Positions 45,637 through 54,285 of a stretch of 64,000 bases of DNA are shown one piece after another. Under the pieces are notes generated by a model that was not told the origin of the DNA, did not search any database, and was given only the letters and a program-made list of their open reading frames with translations. Each line of letters starts with the position of its first letter. The first letter of the stretch is position 1. The DNA lies in contig NZ_VCNC01000005.1 of the NCBI RefSeq assembly GCF_006210265.1, positions 62,001-126,000 on the forward strand, in the 5' to 3' direction. The translations under genes were made by a program, and so were the position numbers. This DNA is from Desulfovibrio sp. UCD-KL4C. GTDB lineage: Bacteria > Desulfobacterota > Desulfovibrionia > Desulfovibrionales > Desulfovibrionaceae.

Positions 45637-46838
45637 TATAAATTGAATGGTGCAATAATCCTTTCCAGAACGCCCTGTACTTTTGAAATTGCAACTCCGT
45701 AATTGGTTATCGGCACTCCTCTGCGATTACATTCTGTAACTCTTCTTAGCATTTCAGTGCGATTTAGCATGCATGCTCCGCAGTGAATTACCAGTTTATA
45801 TTTTTCAAGATCTTCAGGAAAATCGTGTCCTGCATATGTTTCAAACTTAATATTTTTACCTGTGTATTGGGTGACCCAGCGCGGGATTTTCACCCGTCCT
45901 ATGTCATCCGCAACGTCGTGATGTGAGCATGCCTCACCCACAAGCACAGTATCTCCGTCTTCTAAAGTATCAATAGCTTCTGCGCCCTTAACAAGACTTG
46001 GTAAATCCCCTTTAAAACGGGCAAACAGAGTCGAAAAAGTGGTTAACGGAATGTCATCTGGAACATCACCTGCAACGGTTAGGACTACTTGCGAATCTGT
46101 AATGACCAGCGCAGGTTTGCGCTTCATATTTGATAGAGTTTCTTCAATTTCACGATCTTTAACTGTTACAGCTACTGCGTCACAGTCCAGAATTTCTCGT
46201 ATAACTTGAACTTGCGGTAAAATAAGCCTTCCTTTCGGCGCAGCCAGATCAATTGGGACAACACAGACAATCCAGTCTCCTTCTCCGAAAAGGTCTCCGG
46301 CAAGAACTGGTGTTTGTTTCATTTCATCCGGTGCTAGTTCAATGAGAGCTTTTTTAATTTCTTTAATGTTTAAGCCCGTTGTTGCAGAAACTTCTAAGAA
46401 TGAAAAATTGTTTTCACGGCAATAGCTTAGTTCTTCCTCTGAAGGAGTTCGCAGATCATTTTTATTGAAAAGAACAAGGAATGGAATTTTCAGTTTACAG
46501 ATATTGCTGATAATATTTTTTTCATAATTAGTAATGCCTTCTTCTCCGATTACAACAAGTGCAACATCAGATCTCCATAAAACTTTCTGAGAGGCTTTTA
46601 TCCTAAGTTCTCCAAGTTCCCCTGTATCATCAAGCCCTGCTGTATCGTAAAAAGTAACGGGGCCGAGCGGCAGCAGTTCATAATGTTTAGCAACTGCGTC
46701 CGTAGTTGTTCCCGGTTGATCTGAAACAATTGATATATCTTGGTCTACGATTGCGTTTATCAGAGATGATTTTCCTGCATTTCGTCTTCCGGCCAGAGTT
46801 ATAACCAGTCTGACTCCGCGGGGTGCTTTATTGGACAT
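45636..46838 (-). CDS. hydF: [FeFe]-hydrogenase maturation GTPase HydF
   Basis: A protein of 400 residues. HydF is the scaffold on which the di-iron subcluster is assembled before delivery to HydA. GTPase motifs: GRRNAGKSSLINA, DQPGTTTDAV, DTAG and NKND. The C-terminal iron-sulfur ligands are ACSHHDVADD and, near the end, IHCGACMLNR (HCxxC). The ATG at 46838 follows AAGGAGCAATA and lies inside the end of hydE (11-base overlap). Last gene of the hydrogenase operon. Confidence 0.95.
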   Translation of the reverse strand: MSNKAPRGVRLVITLAGRRNAGKSSLINAIVDQDISIVSDQPGTTTDAVAKHYELLPLGPVTFYDTAGLDDTGELGELRIKASQKVLWRSDVALVVIGEEGITNYEKNIISNICKLKIPFLVLFNKNDLRTPSEEELSYCRENNFSFLEVSATTGLNIKEIKKALIELAPDEMKQTPVLAGDLFGEGDWIVCVVPIDLAAPKGRLILPQVQVIREILDCDAVAVTVKDREIEETLSNMKRKPALVITDSQVVLTVAGDVPDDIPLTTFSTLFARFKGDLPSLVKGAEAIDTLEDGDTVLVGEACSHHDVADDIGRVKIPRWVTQYTGKNIKFETYAGHDFPEDLEKYKLVIHCGACMLNRTEMLRRVTECNRRGVPITNYGVAISKVQGVLERIIAPFNL

Positions 46839-47835
46839 TATTGCTCCTTCTTGAAAATCCTTTCGAAGATGAGGGGGTGAAGTTTAAATTTCTGATCATA
46901 TTTTCAGCTTGAAATAGAGAGTCTGAAACATCAATTGCAACAGAGTTTTTACCAGGATAAATATTGTAATCCGCGCGATGAGCAGAGGGGGTGACAGAAG
47001 GCATTATTACGTTGCATCCTCTGCCGAGTCCGAGTTCTCTGCCTTTTGAATCAAAAGAATCAAGAGCAGATGTAGCAGGGATATTGGCTCCTGGATTTAA
47101 AATACGGAGCAGAGCGGTAACTCTGTACGAGAGTAATAAATCTCCGGCAGCGCACTCTGCAAAGGGAGTATCAGGATGTGGAATGAAAGGGCCTGCTGCA
47201 ATCATGTCCAGTTTAAGATCTTTTAAAAACATAATGTCTTGTAAAATATCTTTTATGTTTGAACCGGGTAGTCCTACAATGATGCCTGAGCCTATTTCGT
47301 ATCCCATATCGCGGAGAGATTTAATGCGATGAAGCCTTGCTTCGAACGATTCCCCATCCCTGATTTTTTTATATAATTCGGGGTTTGAAGTTTCGAGTTT
47401 AATCAGACAACGGTCTGCGCCGCACTGTGCCCAATAAGCATACTCATCAAGTCCTCGGTCCCCAACTGATAAGGTGACAGCAACGTCGTGATGGTTTTTA
47501 ATTTCTTTAACCAGTTCTCCAATTTGCTCTTTTGTGTAGCTGAAATCGTCCCCTGATTGTAAAACAATTGTCCGCGCTCCGTTTGATGCAGCGGTAGCGG
47601 CTGCTTCCAGAATCGTCGGCAGATCAAGTCGGTAACGATTTATTTTTGAATTCGGAGCTCTTAGTCCGCAATAAAAACATTTTTTGTTGCAAACATTCGA
47701 AAATTCTACAATTGCACGAATGAAAATTTCATTTCCAAATATTTTTTTTCTTGTCTGATCGGCAAGTGTGAAAAGAGCATCATCACTACGACCTTTTAAG
47801 TAATCCAGAATTTTTAGTTTGCTGAGGTTGTCCAT
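46828..47835 (-). CDS. hydE: [FeFe]-hydrogenase H-cluster radical SAM maturase HydE
   Basis: A protein of 335 residues with the radical-SAM motif CNKKCFYCGLR (CxxxCxxC) near 51-61, LQSGDDFSYTKEQ, GSGIIVGLPG and the C-terminal part GCNVIMPSVTPSAHRADY. HydE processes the precursor of the H-cluster subcluster. It overlaps hydF and follows the 187-residue unknown gene by 46 bases. Confidence 0.95.
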   Translation of the reverse strand: MDNLSKLKILDYLKGRSDDALFTLADQTRKKIFGNEIFIRAIVEFSNVCNKKCFYCGLRAPNSKINRYRLDLPTILEAAATAASNGARTIVLQSGDDFSYTKEQIGELVKEIKNHHDVAVTLSVGDRGLDEYAYWAQCGADRCLIKLETSNPELYKKIRDGESFEARLHRIKSLRDMGYEIGSGIIVGLPGSNIKDILQDIMFLKDLKLDMIAAGPFIPHPDTPFAECAAGDLLLSYRVTALLRILNPGANIPATSALDSFDSKGRELGLGRGCNVIMPSVTPSAHRADYNIYPGKNSVAIDVSDSLFQAENMIRNLNFTPSSSKGFSRRSNNVQ

Positions 47836-47881
47836 ATAATTATGATCCCGAGATTAAATTGCGATTTGTTACTTGCGATTT

Positions 47882-48445
47882 TTAAATATTCATTAATCTA
47901 GCGCATTCATTTATTAGCCTGAATGCAGCCACTTCATTCTTTGTTGAATTGGATGGAGTTTTTCCTGATTTTGTCCATTCTAACAGTTTTTCAACATCAG
48001 CTTCTACCATCCCCCAAAAACCTTGCGGAGCATGATTCTCGGCTAGTGCATACTGGCCGAAACAGATCGTATCATCTACGACAACAATCGGCAGGCTCGG
48101 CAGTTTACGGACAGGATGTAATTGTACTTTTGCGGGGTGTTTGTCGGCAATGCCTGCCATAAGTGAATATGAATTTTTGATTTCATCTTCAATAGATTGT
48201 CTGGAAATTCCAAACCTGAGTGCTTCAAGGAAAGATTTTCTCCAACTGAAGTCAAGTTTTGGTTTTATTGCAATAATATCAAGCTGTTTGAACTGCTCTT
48301 TGGCAAGAGCCTTATTAAGTCCTGTCATGTGTCGTTCAGATTTTGTGAAAGGGCCGTAAATAGCTCCGTTAAGAATTATCCGACGGGATGCTGCGGAAAA
48401 AAGGTCAGGAATATTCAGTTCTTTGGTGCCTGCAAAAAGTTTCAT
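47882..48445 (-). CDS. Unknown protein of the hydrogenase maturation operon
   Basis: A protein of 187 residues, cytoplasmic, no cysteine-rich motif and no membrane segment. Notable stretches: RRIILNGAIYGPFTKSERH and LPIVVVDDTICFGQYALAEN. I do not recognise a family. Its ATG is three bases after the aspA stop and 46 bases separate it from hydE, so it is embedded in the maturation operon and a role in H-cluster assembly or hydrogenase quality control is plausible by context only. Confidence 0.6.
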   Translation of the reverse strand: MKLFAGTKELNIPDLFSAASRRIILNGAIYGPFTKSERHMTGLNKALAKEQFKQLDIIAIKPKLDFSWRKSFLEALRFGISRQSIEDEIKNSYSLMAGIADKHPAKVQLHPVRKLPSLPIVVVDDTICFGQYALAENHAPQGFWGMVEADVEKLLEWTKSGKTPSNSTKNEVAAFRLINECARLMNI

Positions 48446-48447
48446 TT

Positions 48448-49881
48448 TTATTTAATCCAGTTGAAGTCGTCAGTAATGTAGCCAAGTTTACATAGTCTGT
48501 TCGGGGATAAGATTTCATCTATATCTTCTAGGGAGGCAATATCCTGATGTAGTAATTCTTCGCGGATTGTTCTTCCTGCGTTTTTTGCATTGATCAGAAT
48601 TTTTTCGACTCGTTCATATCCCAGCACCGGAACCAGAACCGTTGCGAGAGCATAGCTTTTTTCCACATGCTTTTTACATCTGTCATGATTAGCTGTTATC
48701 CCCGCAATACAATTTTCTGAAAAGCTCTTAGTTGCATTAATTAAAAGTGTCAGGGATTCGAGCAAAGAATGGGCAAGGAGCGGAAGCAAGTGGTTTAACT
48801 CTAACTGTCCCATAGAGGCGGCTAAGGTAATTGTTTGATCATTTCCCATAACTTTTAATGAGATTTGCGTTACCGCTTCCGGCATGACAGGGTTAACCTT
48901 ACCTGCCATTATTGAAGATCCGGCTTGAAGAGTCGGGAGTTTTATCTCACCAAGTCCGGTTGCAGGGCCGCTGGCAAGCAGGCGTAAGTCTGAGGATATT
49001 TTTACCAGATTTACAGCGTATGCTTTCAGGAATCCTGAAACTTCAACAAAAGAATCCATATTCTGTGTAACGTCGATTAAATTTTCAGCGCGTGAAACAG
49101 GAAGTCCCGTTATCTGTTTTAATTTTCCTGCCGCGCAAAGAATGTAATCGCGAGAAGCTCCAAGTCCCGTTCCGATGGCGGTGCCACCTAGATTAACTTT
49201 TTTAATTCTTTCTCTGCATTTAAAAATTCTCCATCTGTCCCGTGCTACCGCTTCAGCAAAAGCTCCGAAGGTCATGCCCAAAGTCATGGGCACAGCATCA
49301 TTTAATTCAGTTCGTCCGACTTTAACGATGTCACGAAATTCCTGTTCTTTAATTTGAAAAGATTGCTGGAGTTCGGTAACTCCAGCTTCCAGTTTTATTA
49401 AAAGGTTGAGCGTGGCCACCTTTAGAGCCGTGGGGTACACGTCATTGGTGGACTGGTGCATATTCACATGTTTTAGAGGATGTACCAGCGAGTAATCGCC
49501 ACGCTCACCATTTAGAAGTTCAATCGCGCGATTGGCGATAACTTCGTTGAAGTTCATATTGGTCGAAGTTCCGGCACCGCCTTGAAACGGATCAACTATG
49601 ATTTCGTTATGGAGGTTGCCGAAAGCTATGTCTTTACACGCCGTGATAACAGCGTTACCGATTTTTTCATCCATGTGATTCAGTTCAACATTTGCAACTG
49701 CGCAAGCTTGTTTAACCATAGCGAAAGCACGGATGAATTCTGTGTGCATTTGATAACCCGAAAATGGGAAATTACGCACAGCCCTTAAAGTATGAATGCC
49801 GTAATAAGCATCCGCTGGAATGTTCATTTCGCCAAGTGTGTCACTTTCGATCCGCATTTTTACTTTTTCGGTATTCGACAT
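48448..49881 (-). CDS. aspA: Aspartate ammonia-lyase
   Basis: 477 residues from the ATG at 49881, preceded by GGAGCAGCT; an ATG at 49896 is also in frame. Fumarase/aspartase superfamily: MGMHTLRA-like YGIHTLRAVRNFPFSG, GGAGTSTNMNFNEVI, the signature GSSIMAGKVNPVMPEAV near 320. It releases ammonia and fumarate from aspartate. It sits between hydG and hydE in the operon, as in Desulfovibrio vulgaris, and a contribution of amino nitrogen to maturation has been suggested by context; ordinary aspartate metabolism is the alternative. Confidence 0.9.
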   Translation of the reverse strand: MSNTEKVKMRIESDTLGEMNIPADAYYGIHTLRAVRNFPFSGYQMHTEFIRAFAMVKQACAVANVELNHMDEKIGNAVITACKDIAFGNLHNEIIVDPFQGGAGTSTNMNFNEVIANRAIELLNGERGDYSLVHPLKHVNMHQSTNDVYPTALKVATLNLLIKLEAGVTELQQSFQIKEQEFRDIVKVGRTELNDAVPMTLGMTFGAFAEAVARDRWRIFKCRERIKKVNLGGTAIGTGLGASRDYILCAAGKLKQITGLPVSRAENLIDVTQNMDSFVEVSGFLKAYAVNLVKISSDLRLLASGPATGLGEIKLPTLQAGSSIMAGKVNPVMPEAVTQISLKVMGNDQTITLAASMGQLELNHLLPLLAHSLLESLTLLINATKSFSENCIAGITANHDRCKKHVEKSYALATVLVPVLGYERVEKILINAKNAGRTIREELLHQDIASLEDIDEILSPNRLCKLGYITDDFNWIK

Positions 49882-49899
49882 AGCTGCTCCGATCATTTA

Positions 49900-51327
49900 T
49901 TACAGGTAAAGATCTCTTTCACCTGCTTCCATACGAGTAACTCTGTCAGTTAGCAACTTTCTTCGATCAGGGTCGGCATAACTATCAAGTTCTTTGCGGA
50001 TAAGCTCATTACCGAGTTTTTTAGTTTCTTCGGAACCGTAATCTTCCAGATATTCTTTAAAGGTCAAAAGGCCGTTAGGTAGACAGAACTTCTGGATAAA
50101 ACCGGTTTTGGCAAGTTCCATAAAATGTTCACCTGTACGGCCGAGACGATAACAGGCTGTGCACCATGAAGGAACATAGCTTTGCTCACCTTCGATAAGG
50201 CTGCGGATAACTTCATCAAGACTACGGCTGTCACCAACGCAGAACTGCTGAACATCTGGGCGATCATATTGAGGATCGCTGTATGCACCGGGATAGGTTC
50301 TTGAACCGGCAGAGATCTGAGAAACTCCTACTTCAAGCAGTTCTTTGCGGAAATCGGCATTTTCACGTGTTGTCAGGATTAGTCCTGTGTACGGAACAGC
50401 AAGGCGGAGCACAGATACAATCTTTTTGAAGTTATGGTTGGATGACAGATAAGGAGGATTAAAAGCAATCTCTGATCCCTGAGCAGGTTCAATTCTTGGA
50501 AATGAAATAGTATGGGGACCAACACCCCAGTCTTTTTCGAGCTGCTGGGCATGGTAAAGGAGGCCCATAACTTCAAAGATAGGATCAAATAAGCCGAAGA
50601 GAGCACCCATTCCTACGTCATCTATGCCTGCTTCCTGTGCGCGGTGCATGGCATAAAGTCTCCATAAATAATCTGTTTTTTTACCTGCAAGATGAACTTT
50701 TTTGTATGTTTCCTGATGATAAGACTCATGGAAACACTGATAAGTTCCAATACCGACATCATGAAGTTTTTTAAAACCTTCAACATCCAGTGGAGCACAG
50801 TTTATGTTTACTCTACGAATTTCGCCGCTTATATCTGATGTTACAGAATAAACATCACGTACTGTTTGGGCAATCCAGTCTGCATTATATTTAGGATGTT
50901 CCCCGTAAACCAGCAAAAGTCTTTTGTGACCGATCTTTTCCAGAACTTCTACTTCTTTGCGGATTTCTTCAGAACTTAGTGTTCTGCGGTTCAAGTCTTT
51001 GTTTTCTGCATTGAATCCGCAGTAAGCACACTGATTGACACATTCATTGGAAATATACAGCGGGGCAAAAAGGACTAGCCTGTTGCCATAGATTCCTTTT
51101 TTGACTTCCATAGCTGTTTCAAAAATTTCGTTATCCAGATCTTTGTCGGTATTTTTAAGAAGCACCGCGGCTTCAAATGGGGTAAGACCTTTTCTTTCTT
51201 TTGCTTTGGTAAGAATATCCCTAACCTGAGCAGGTTCAGGGTTGGTTGCTTTTTCCATTTCAGACCAGATAAGATCTTCATCTATAAATGACTTAAGATT
51301 GTGCCCAGAATTATTAATATTTTTCAT
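49900..51327 (-). CDS. hydG: [FeFe]-hydrogenase H-cluster radical SAM maturase HydG
   Basis: A protein of 475 residues. ThiH-like radical SAM enzyme that cleaves tyrosine to give CO and cyanide ligands. CVNQCAYCGFN (CxxxCxxC) near 95-105 for the SAM cluster; the C-terminal cluster ligands are CTACYRLGRTGEHFM and a cysteine in QKFCLPNG, spaced as in HydG rather than ThiH. ATG 51327 after CAGGACAAAATC. It is 17 bases after the TM1266-like gene. Confidence 0.95.
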   Translation of the reverse strand: MKNINNSGHNLKSFIDEDLIWSEMEKATNPEPAQVRDILTKAKERKGLTPFEAAVLLKNTDKDLDNEIFETAMEVKKGIYGNRLVLFAPLYISNECVNQCAYCGFNAENKDLNRRTLSSEEIRKEVEVLEKIGHKRLLLVYGEHPKYNADWIAQTVRDVYSVTSDISGEIRRVNINCAPLDVEGFKKLHDVGIGTYQCFHESYHQETYKKVHLAGKKTDYLWRLYAMHRAQEAGIDDVGMGALFGLFDPIFEVMGLLYHAQQLEKDWGVGPHTISFPRIEPAQGSEIAFNPPYLSSNHNFKKIVSVLRLAVPYTGLILTTRENADFRKELLEVGVSQISAGSRTYPGAYSDPQYDRPDVQQFCVGDSRSLDEVIRSLIEGEQSYVPSWCTACYRLGRTGEHFMELAKTGFIQKFCLPNGLLTFKEYLEDYGSEETKKLGNELIRKELDSYADPDRRKLLTDRVTRMEAGERDLYL

Positions 51328-51344
51328 GATTTTGTCCTGATTTT

Positions 51345-51587
51345 TTAAACTAGAAGTGATTTAACTTTTACACCTTCAAGCATTCCGAGTTTTCCCGTCA
51401 AAGCTCCAACTTCATCGGTAGTTGCTTCTATAATGATACCGATAACGTTTACACCTTTTTCGCGGAAAGGAAGCCCCATACGCCCAACGATTATATTGCC
51501 GAATTCACTGAGAGTGTTATTGACTTTCGGTGCAGATTCAAATCGATTTTTAATCGTTATGCCAATGATTCCTAACCGTTTATCCAT
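51345..51587 (-). CDS. TM1266-family iron-only hydrogenase system putative regulator
   Basis: A protein of 80 residues with an ACT/NikR-C-like fold: RLGIIGITIKNR at the start, LSEFGNIIVGRMGLPFREKG, VNVIGIIIEATTDEVGALTG. The family is regularly linked to hydE/F/G and is thought to be regulatory. ATG 51587 after CGGAGAAAATGC. It opens the maturation block directly upstream of hydG. Confidence 0.85.
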   Translation of the reverse strand: MDKRLGIIGITIKNRFESAPKVNNTLSEFGNIIVGRMGLPFREKGVNVIGIIIEATTDEVGALTGKLGMLEGVKVKSLLV

Positions 51588-51704
51588 GCATTTTCTCCGA
51601 TCTACTAATGAGTCACAGGCAGTAAAATAGTATCAGGTATTAATCTGCAATGGTTATGAAGGCGGGTATTCCGGGCGGCAACCAACTTTTAGTTGGCAGG
51701 TCCA

Positions 51705-51857
51705 GAAGACTCGACCCCGGGATCAGGACAAACCCTTTCCGCAGGCAGACTCTTCGGCTGAAATTTTACTGAATACAATTTAGAGCAGGGTATACAAAAT
51801 AATTATAATCAAGCGTTGACCCTTGGAGCAGATCCTTCCTAGCCGCAGGCAAACGCT
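51705..51857 (-). ncRNA. Candidate structured RNA with two related motifs between hydB and the TM1266 gene
   Basis: On the - strand two blocks of about 47-50 bases share the order TGCCTGCGG, AGG, TCC and GGTC. The first (51857-51812) is closed by AGCGTT pairing with AACGCT; the second (51754-51705) by AAGA pairing with TCTT. A perfect CCAACT/AGTTGG hairpin follows at about 51682-51696. The intergenic gap is 285 bases inside the hydrogenase operon. A tandem riboregulator, a processing element that sets hydAB against maturase levels, or a REP-like pair are all possible. Confidence 0.35.
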
Positions 51858-51872
51858 ATTTAAATTATGAAC

Positions 51873-52211
51873 TTAAAAGTTAAGCTTGTATCCTTTGGCT
51901 TTAAGGGCACTGAGCTTAGCACTGCGATCAATATATTCCGTATGGAGCAACTCATGGGATTTATGTCCGCAAGGTCCATCATGTAGAAATCCGCCATCTT
52001 TATTATAGATTTTGGTGATCATCGGGTTGTTCTGTGATTTTCTGAATTTATAGATTTTTGGGTTAGCGTCTGCTGCGTAAACAGATTTCTGCCTCGAAGC
52101 TACAAAACTCATTGCTGCGGCAAAAGCTTCGGAAGCAATGTTCACGCTGAGTACAGCATAACCAGTCATTACACCACAAGCTTTTAAGAAACTGCGTCTT
52201 TTCATTTTCAT
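51873..52211 (-). CDS. hydB: Periplasmic [FeFe]-hydrogenase small subunit with Tat signal
   Basis: A protein of 112 residues. Twin-arginine signal KMKRRSFLKACGVMTGYAV at the N-terminus, cleavage near EAFAA, then the short mature subunit (VASRQKSVYAADANPKIYKF) that wraps around HydA. As in Desulfovibrio, only this subunit carries an export signal and HydA travels with it as a folded complex. AAGGAGA precedes the ATG at 52211; 13 bases separate it from hydA. Confidence 0.95.
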   Translation of the reverse strand: MKMKRRSFLKACGVMTGYAVLSVNIASEAFAAAMSFVASRQKSVYAADANPKIYKFRKSQNNPMITKIYNKDGGFLHDGPCGHKSHELLHTEYIDRSAKLSALKAKGYKLNF

Positions 52212-52224
52212 ATCTCAGTTCTCC

Positions 52225-53568
52225 TTAAGCCTTGATTTTACGGGCTCTGAACCTTCTATTAATCTGAGCAACAGTACTTCTGAATAATGAAGCCTGAATT
52301 TCAGGATCAAGAGGTTGACCACCGCCGTTGACGCAGCCACCGGGGCAAGTCATGATTTCGATGAAGTGATAAGGAGATTTCCCTGCTCTTACTTCATCAC
52401 ATATCTTTGCAGCATTTTTCAGCCCGCTGGCAATTGCGACCTTAACAACACCGAAGTTCGGAACATTGATATCGGCCGTTTTAATGCCTTCGTGAGTACG
52501 AACAACTTTAATGTTCGGGTCATTTAATTTTTCACCGGACAGAACTTCATAAGCAAGCCTGAGAGCTGCTTCCATAACACCACCGCTGTTACCGAAAATA
52601 GTGGCAGCACCGGTTGATTCACCTAATACTGGATCAGGGTCTTGATCAGGCAGATTGTTGAAATCGATGCCTGCTTTTTTGATCATATACGCCAGTTCTC
52701 TTGTGTTGATTGTGGCGTCGATGTCGCTGAACCCGCTGTCAGTCAGTTCCGGGCGTATGCCTTCATATTTCTTGGCAATACATGGCATAATTGAAACAGT
52801 ATAAATCTTTTTGGGATTAGTGTCTGTTTCTTTTGCGCCGTATGTTTTGGCTAAGGGGCCAAGCATACCTATCGGAGATTTACAGCTTGAAAGATTAGGC
52901 ATCAGGTCAGGATAGAATGTTTCAGCAAATTTAATCCATCCCGGGCAACAGGAAGTAAACTGAGGCAAAGGCCGTGCATCTTTTTCTCCCTGTTCTTTTA
53001 CACGGTCGATAAGCTCAGTACCTTCTTCCATGATGGTAACGTCGGCAGCGAACTCAGTATCCCATATGTAGTTGAATCCCAGTTTTCTGAGAGCTGCGTG
53101 CATCTTACCGCCGACATATGTTCCGGTAGCAGCACCGAAGCATTCCCCGAGGCCGTAACGGACAGAAGGGGCGGGCATGGAGACAACGATGGTGTCAGGA
53201 TCTTTGAGCTTTTCAAACAACTCATCAACAAAAGAGACACCTTCGTAGATTGCTCCATAAGGACAGTTTGTTAAACATTGTCCACAATTCATACATGCTA
53301 CAGGGTCAACTACTTGGTGAATTTCGTCATCATTTATGGACTGAATTGCACCGGTAGCACAGACTTCTTCACATGCTCCGCAAGCTTGACATTTGTCTGC
53401 ATCGACCTGGACAAAAGTAATTCTATCCGGATCTGTACCGTCTTTAGGGGCGTAATTCCGATACATGACACCTTCAATAAGTCTCATACTTCCCTCCTTA
53501 TCTGGGTGGATTGCAGAGAGATCCGCTGGGGCCATTGCCGGCCCTGACTTGGGCGTACATCCTGACAT
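52225..53568 (-). CDS. hydA: Periplasmic [FeFe]-hydrogenase large subunit
   Basis: 447 residues from the ATG at 53568, which follows AAGGAGGATATCCT; the open frame extends upstream to 53643 without a ribosome binding site. Two 4Fe-4S ferredoxin motifs (CQACGACEEVCATGAI, CMNCGQCLTNCPYGAI) and the three H-cluster motifs L1 FTSCCPGWIKF, L2 MPCIAKKYE and L3 EIMTCPGGCVNGGGQP. It has no signal peptide of its own; export depends on HydB. It oxidises hydrogen in the periplasm and passes electrons to c-type cytochromes. First gene of the eight-gene operon. Confidence 0.97.
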   Translation of the reverse strand: MSGCTPKSGPAMAPADLSAIHPDKEGSMRLIEGVMYRNYAPKDGTDPDRITFVQVDADKCQACGACEEVCATGAIQSINDDEIHQVVDPVACMNCGQCLTNCPYGAIYEGVSFVDELFEKLKDPDTIVVSMPAPSVRYGLGECFGAATGTYVGGKMHAALRKLGFNYIWDTEFAADVTIMEEGTELIDRVKEQGEKDARPLPQFTSCCPGWIKFAETFYPDLMPNLSSCKSPIGMLGPLAKTYGAKETDTNPKKIYTVSIMPCIAKKYEGIRPELTDSGFSDIDATINTRELAYMIKKAGIDFNNLPDQDPDPVLGESTGAATIFGNSGGVMEAALRLAYEVLSGEKLNDPNIKVVRTHEGIKTADINVPNFGVVKVAIASGLKNAAKICDEVRAGKSPYHFIEIMTCPGGCVNGGGQPLDPEIQASLFRSTVAQINRRFRARKIKA

Positions 53569-54285
53569 AGGATATCCTCCTTGGTTAAACTGATGTGCAG
53601 TTTGTTTGAACTTGAGTATACATAATTTGAAATGGTAACACAAATCAACAATTATTATTATAAAGTTGTATCATTAATATAGTGTAATAAGGGGCAATAT
53701 CTTTCCATTACTATTTAGAGCCCATTCGTGTCCGGTTAACAAGCAATTGAGGTAACGGTTAACTATCTTTAATTATGAATGTTTCTTCAGGTGGATCGAA
53801 TTACTCTTGCAAACAGGAACGCTTGAATACATTTAGCTGAGCGAGCTGAAGTATTTGTTGCAGACTTCATTCAATCTGGAGTGGAACTTTAGGAAGGCCA
53901 GTAGCAGATGGAAAATCATTGCTGTGTAAATCTGACTTAGTACCACATTTTACGATCTTCAGATAAAATAAAAAAATCTTGAAGATAGTTTGCGATCCAA
54001 AGTTGAGCGGATTAGAGACACGAGGCTGGAGTTGATTTGTGAGTAATTCTCTGGGAAAAAGAATGAGAGCGTTGCTAATGTTGAAGCCTGATGCAGTTAT
54101 TTTAAGTAGAGAACTTGTGTGGAATTCCTTTGCTCAAACAATTTAAGATATGCACTCTTTAAAAGAAGATGAATGGGGGACACCTTTTTGCAATGCTCGG
54201 GGCTTGAGAGCCCTTTGTAGCCGATTCTGTTCTCCTGATGCATGAATATTATCTTGATCGATAGCTGTCATATCGAGGGTGAATT
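53569..54285. other. Gene-free region upstream of hydA with repeat copy A
   Basis: About 700 bases between the hydA start and the stop of the hemerythrin chemoreceptor (both - strand). It should carry the hydA promoter near 53600-53700. The remainder is dominated by the repeat at 53723-53911 and sequence that I cannot assign. Confidence 0.5.
53723..53911. repeat. 189-bp direct repeat, copy A
   Basis: From CATTCGTGTCCGGTTAAC to GTAGCAGATGG it aligns over its whole length with 56222-56411, with scattered substitutions. Each copy contains TTAATTATGAATGTTTCTTC and TATTTGTTGCAGACT. Both strands are broken by stops, so it may be debris of a gene or insertion element. Confidence 0.7.
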
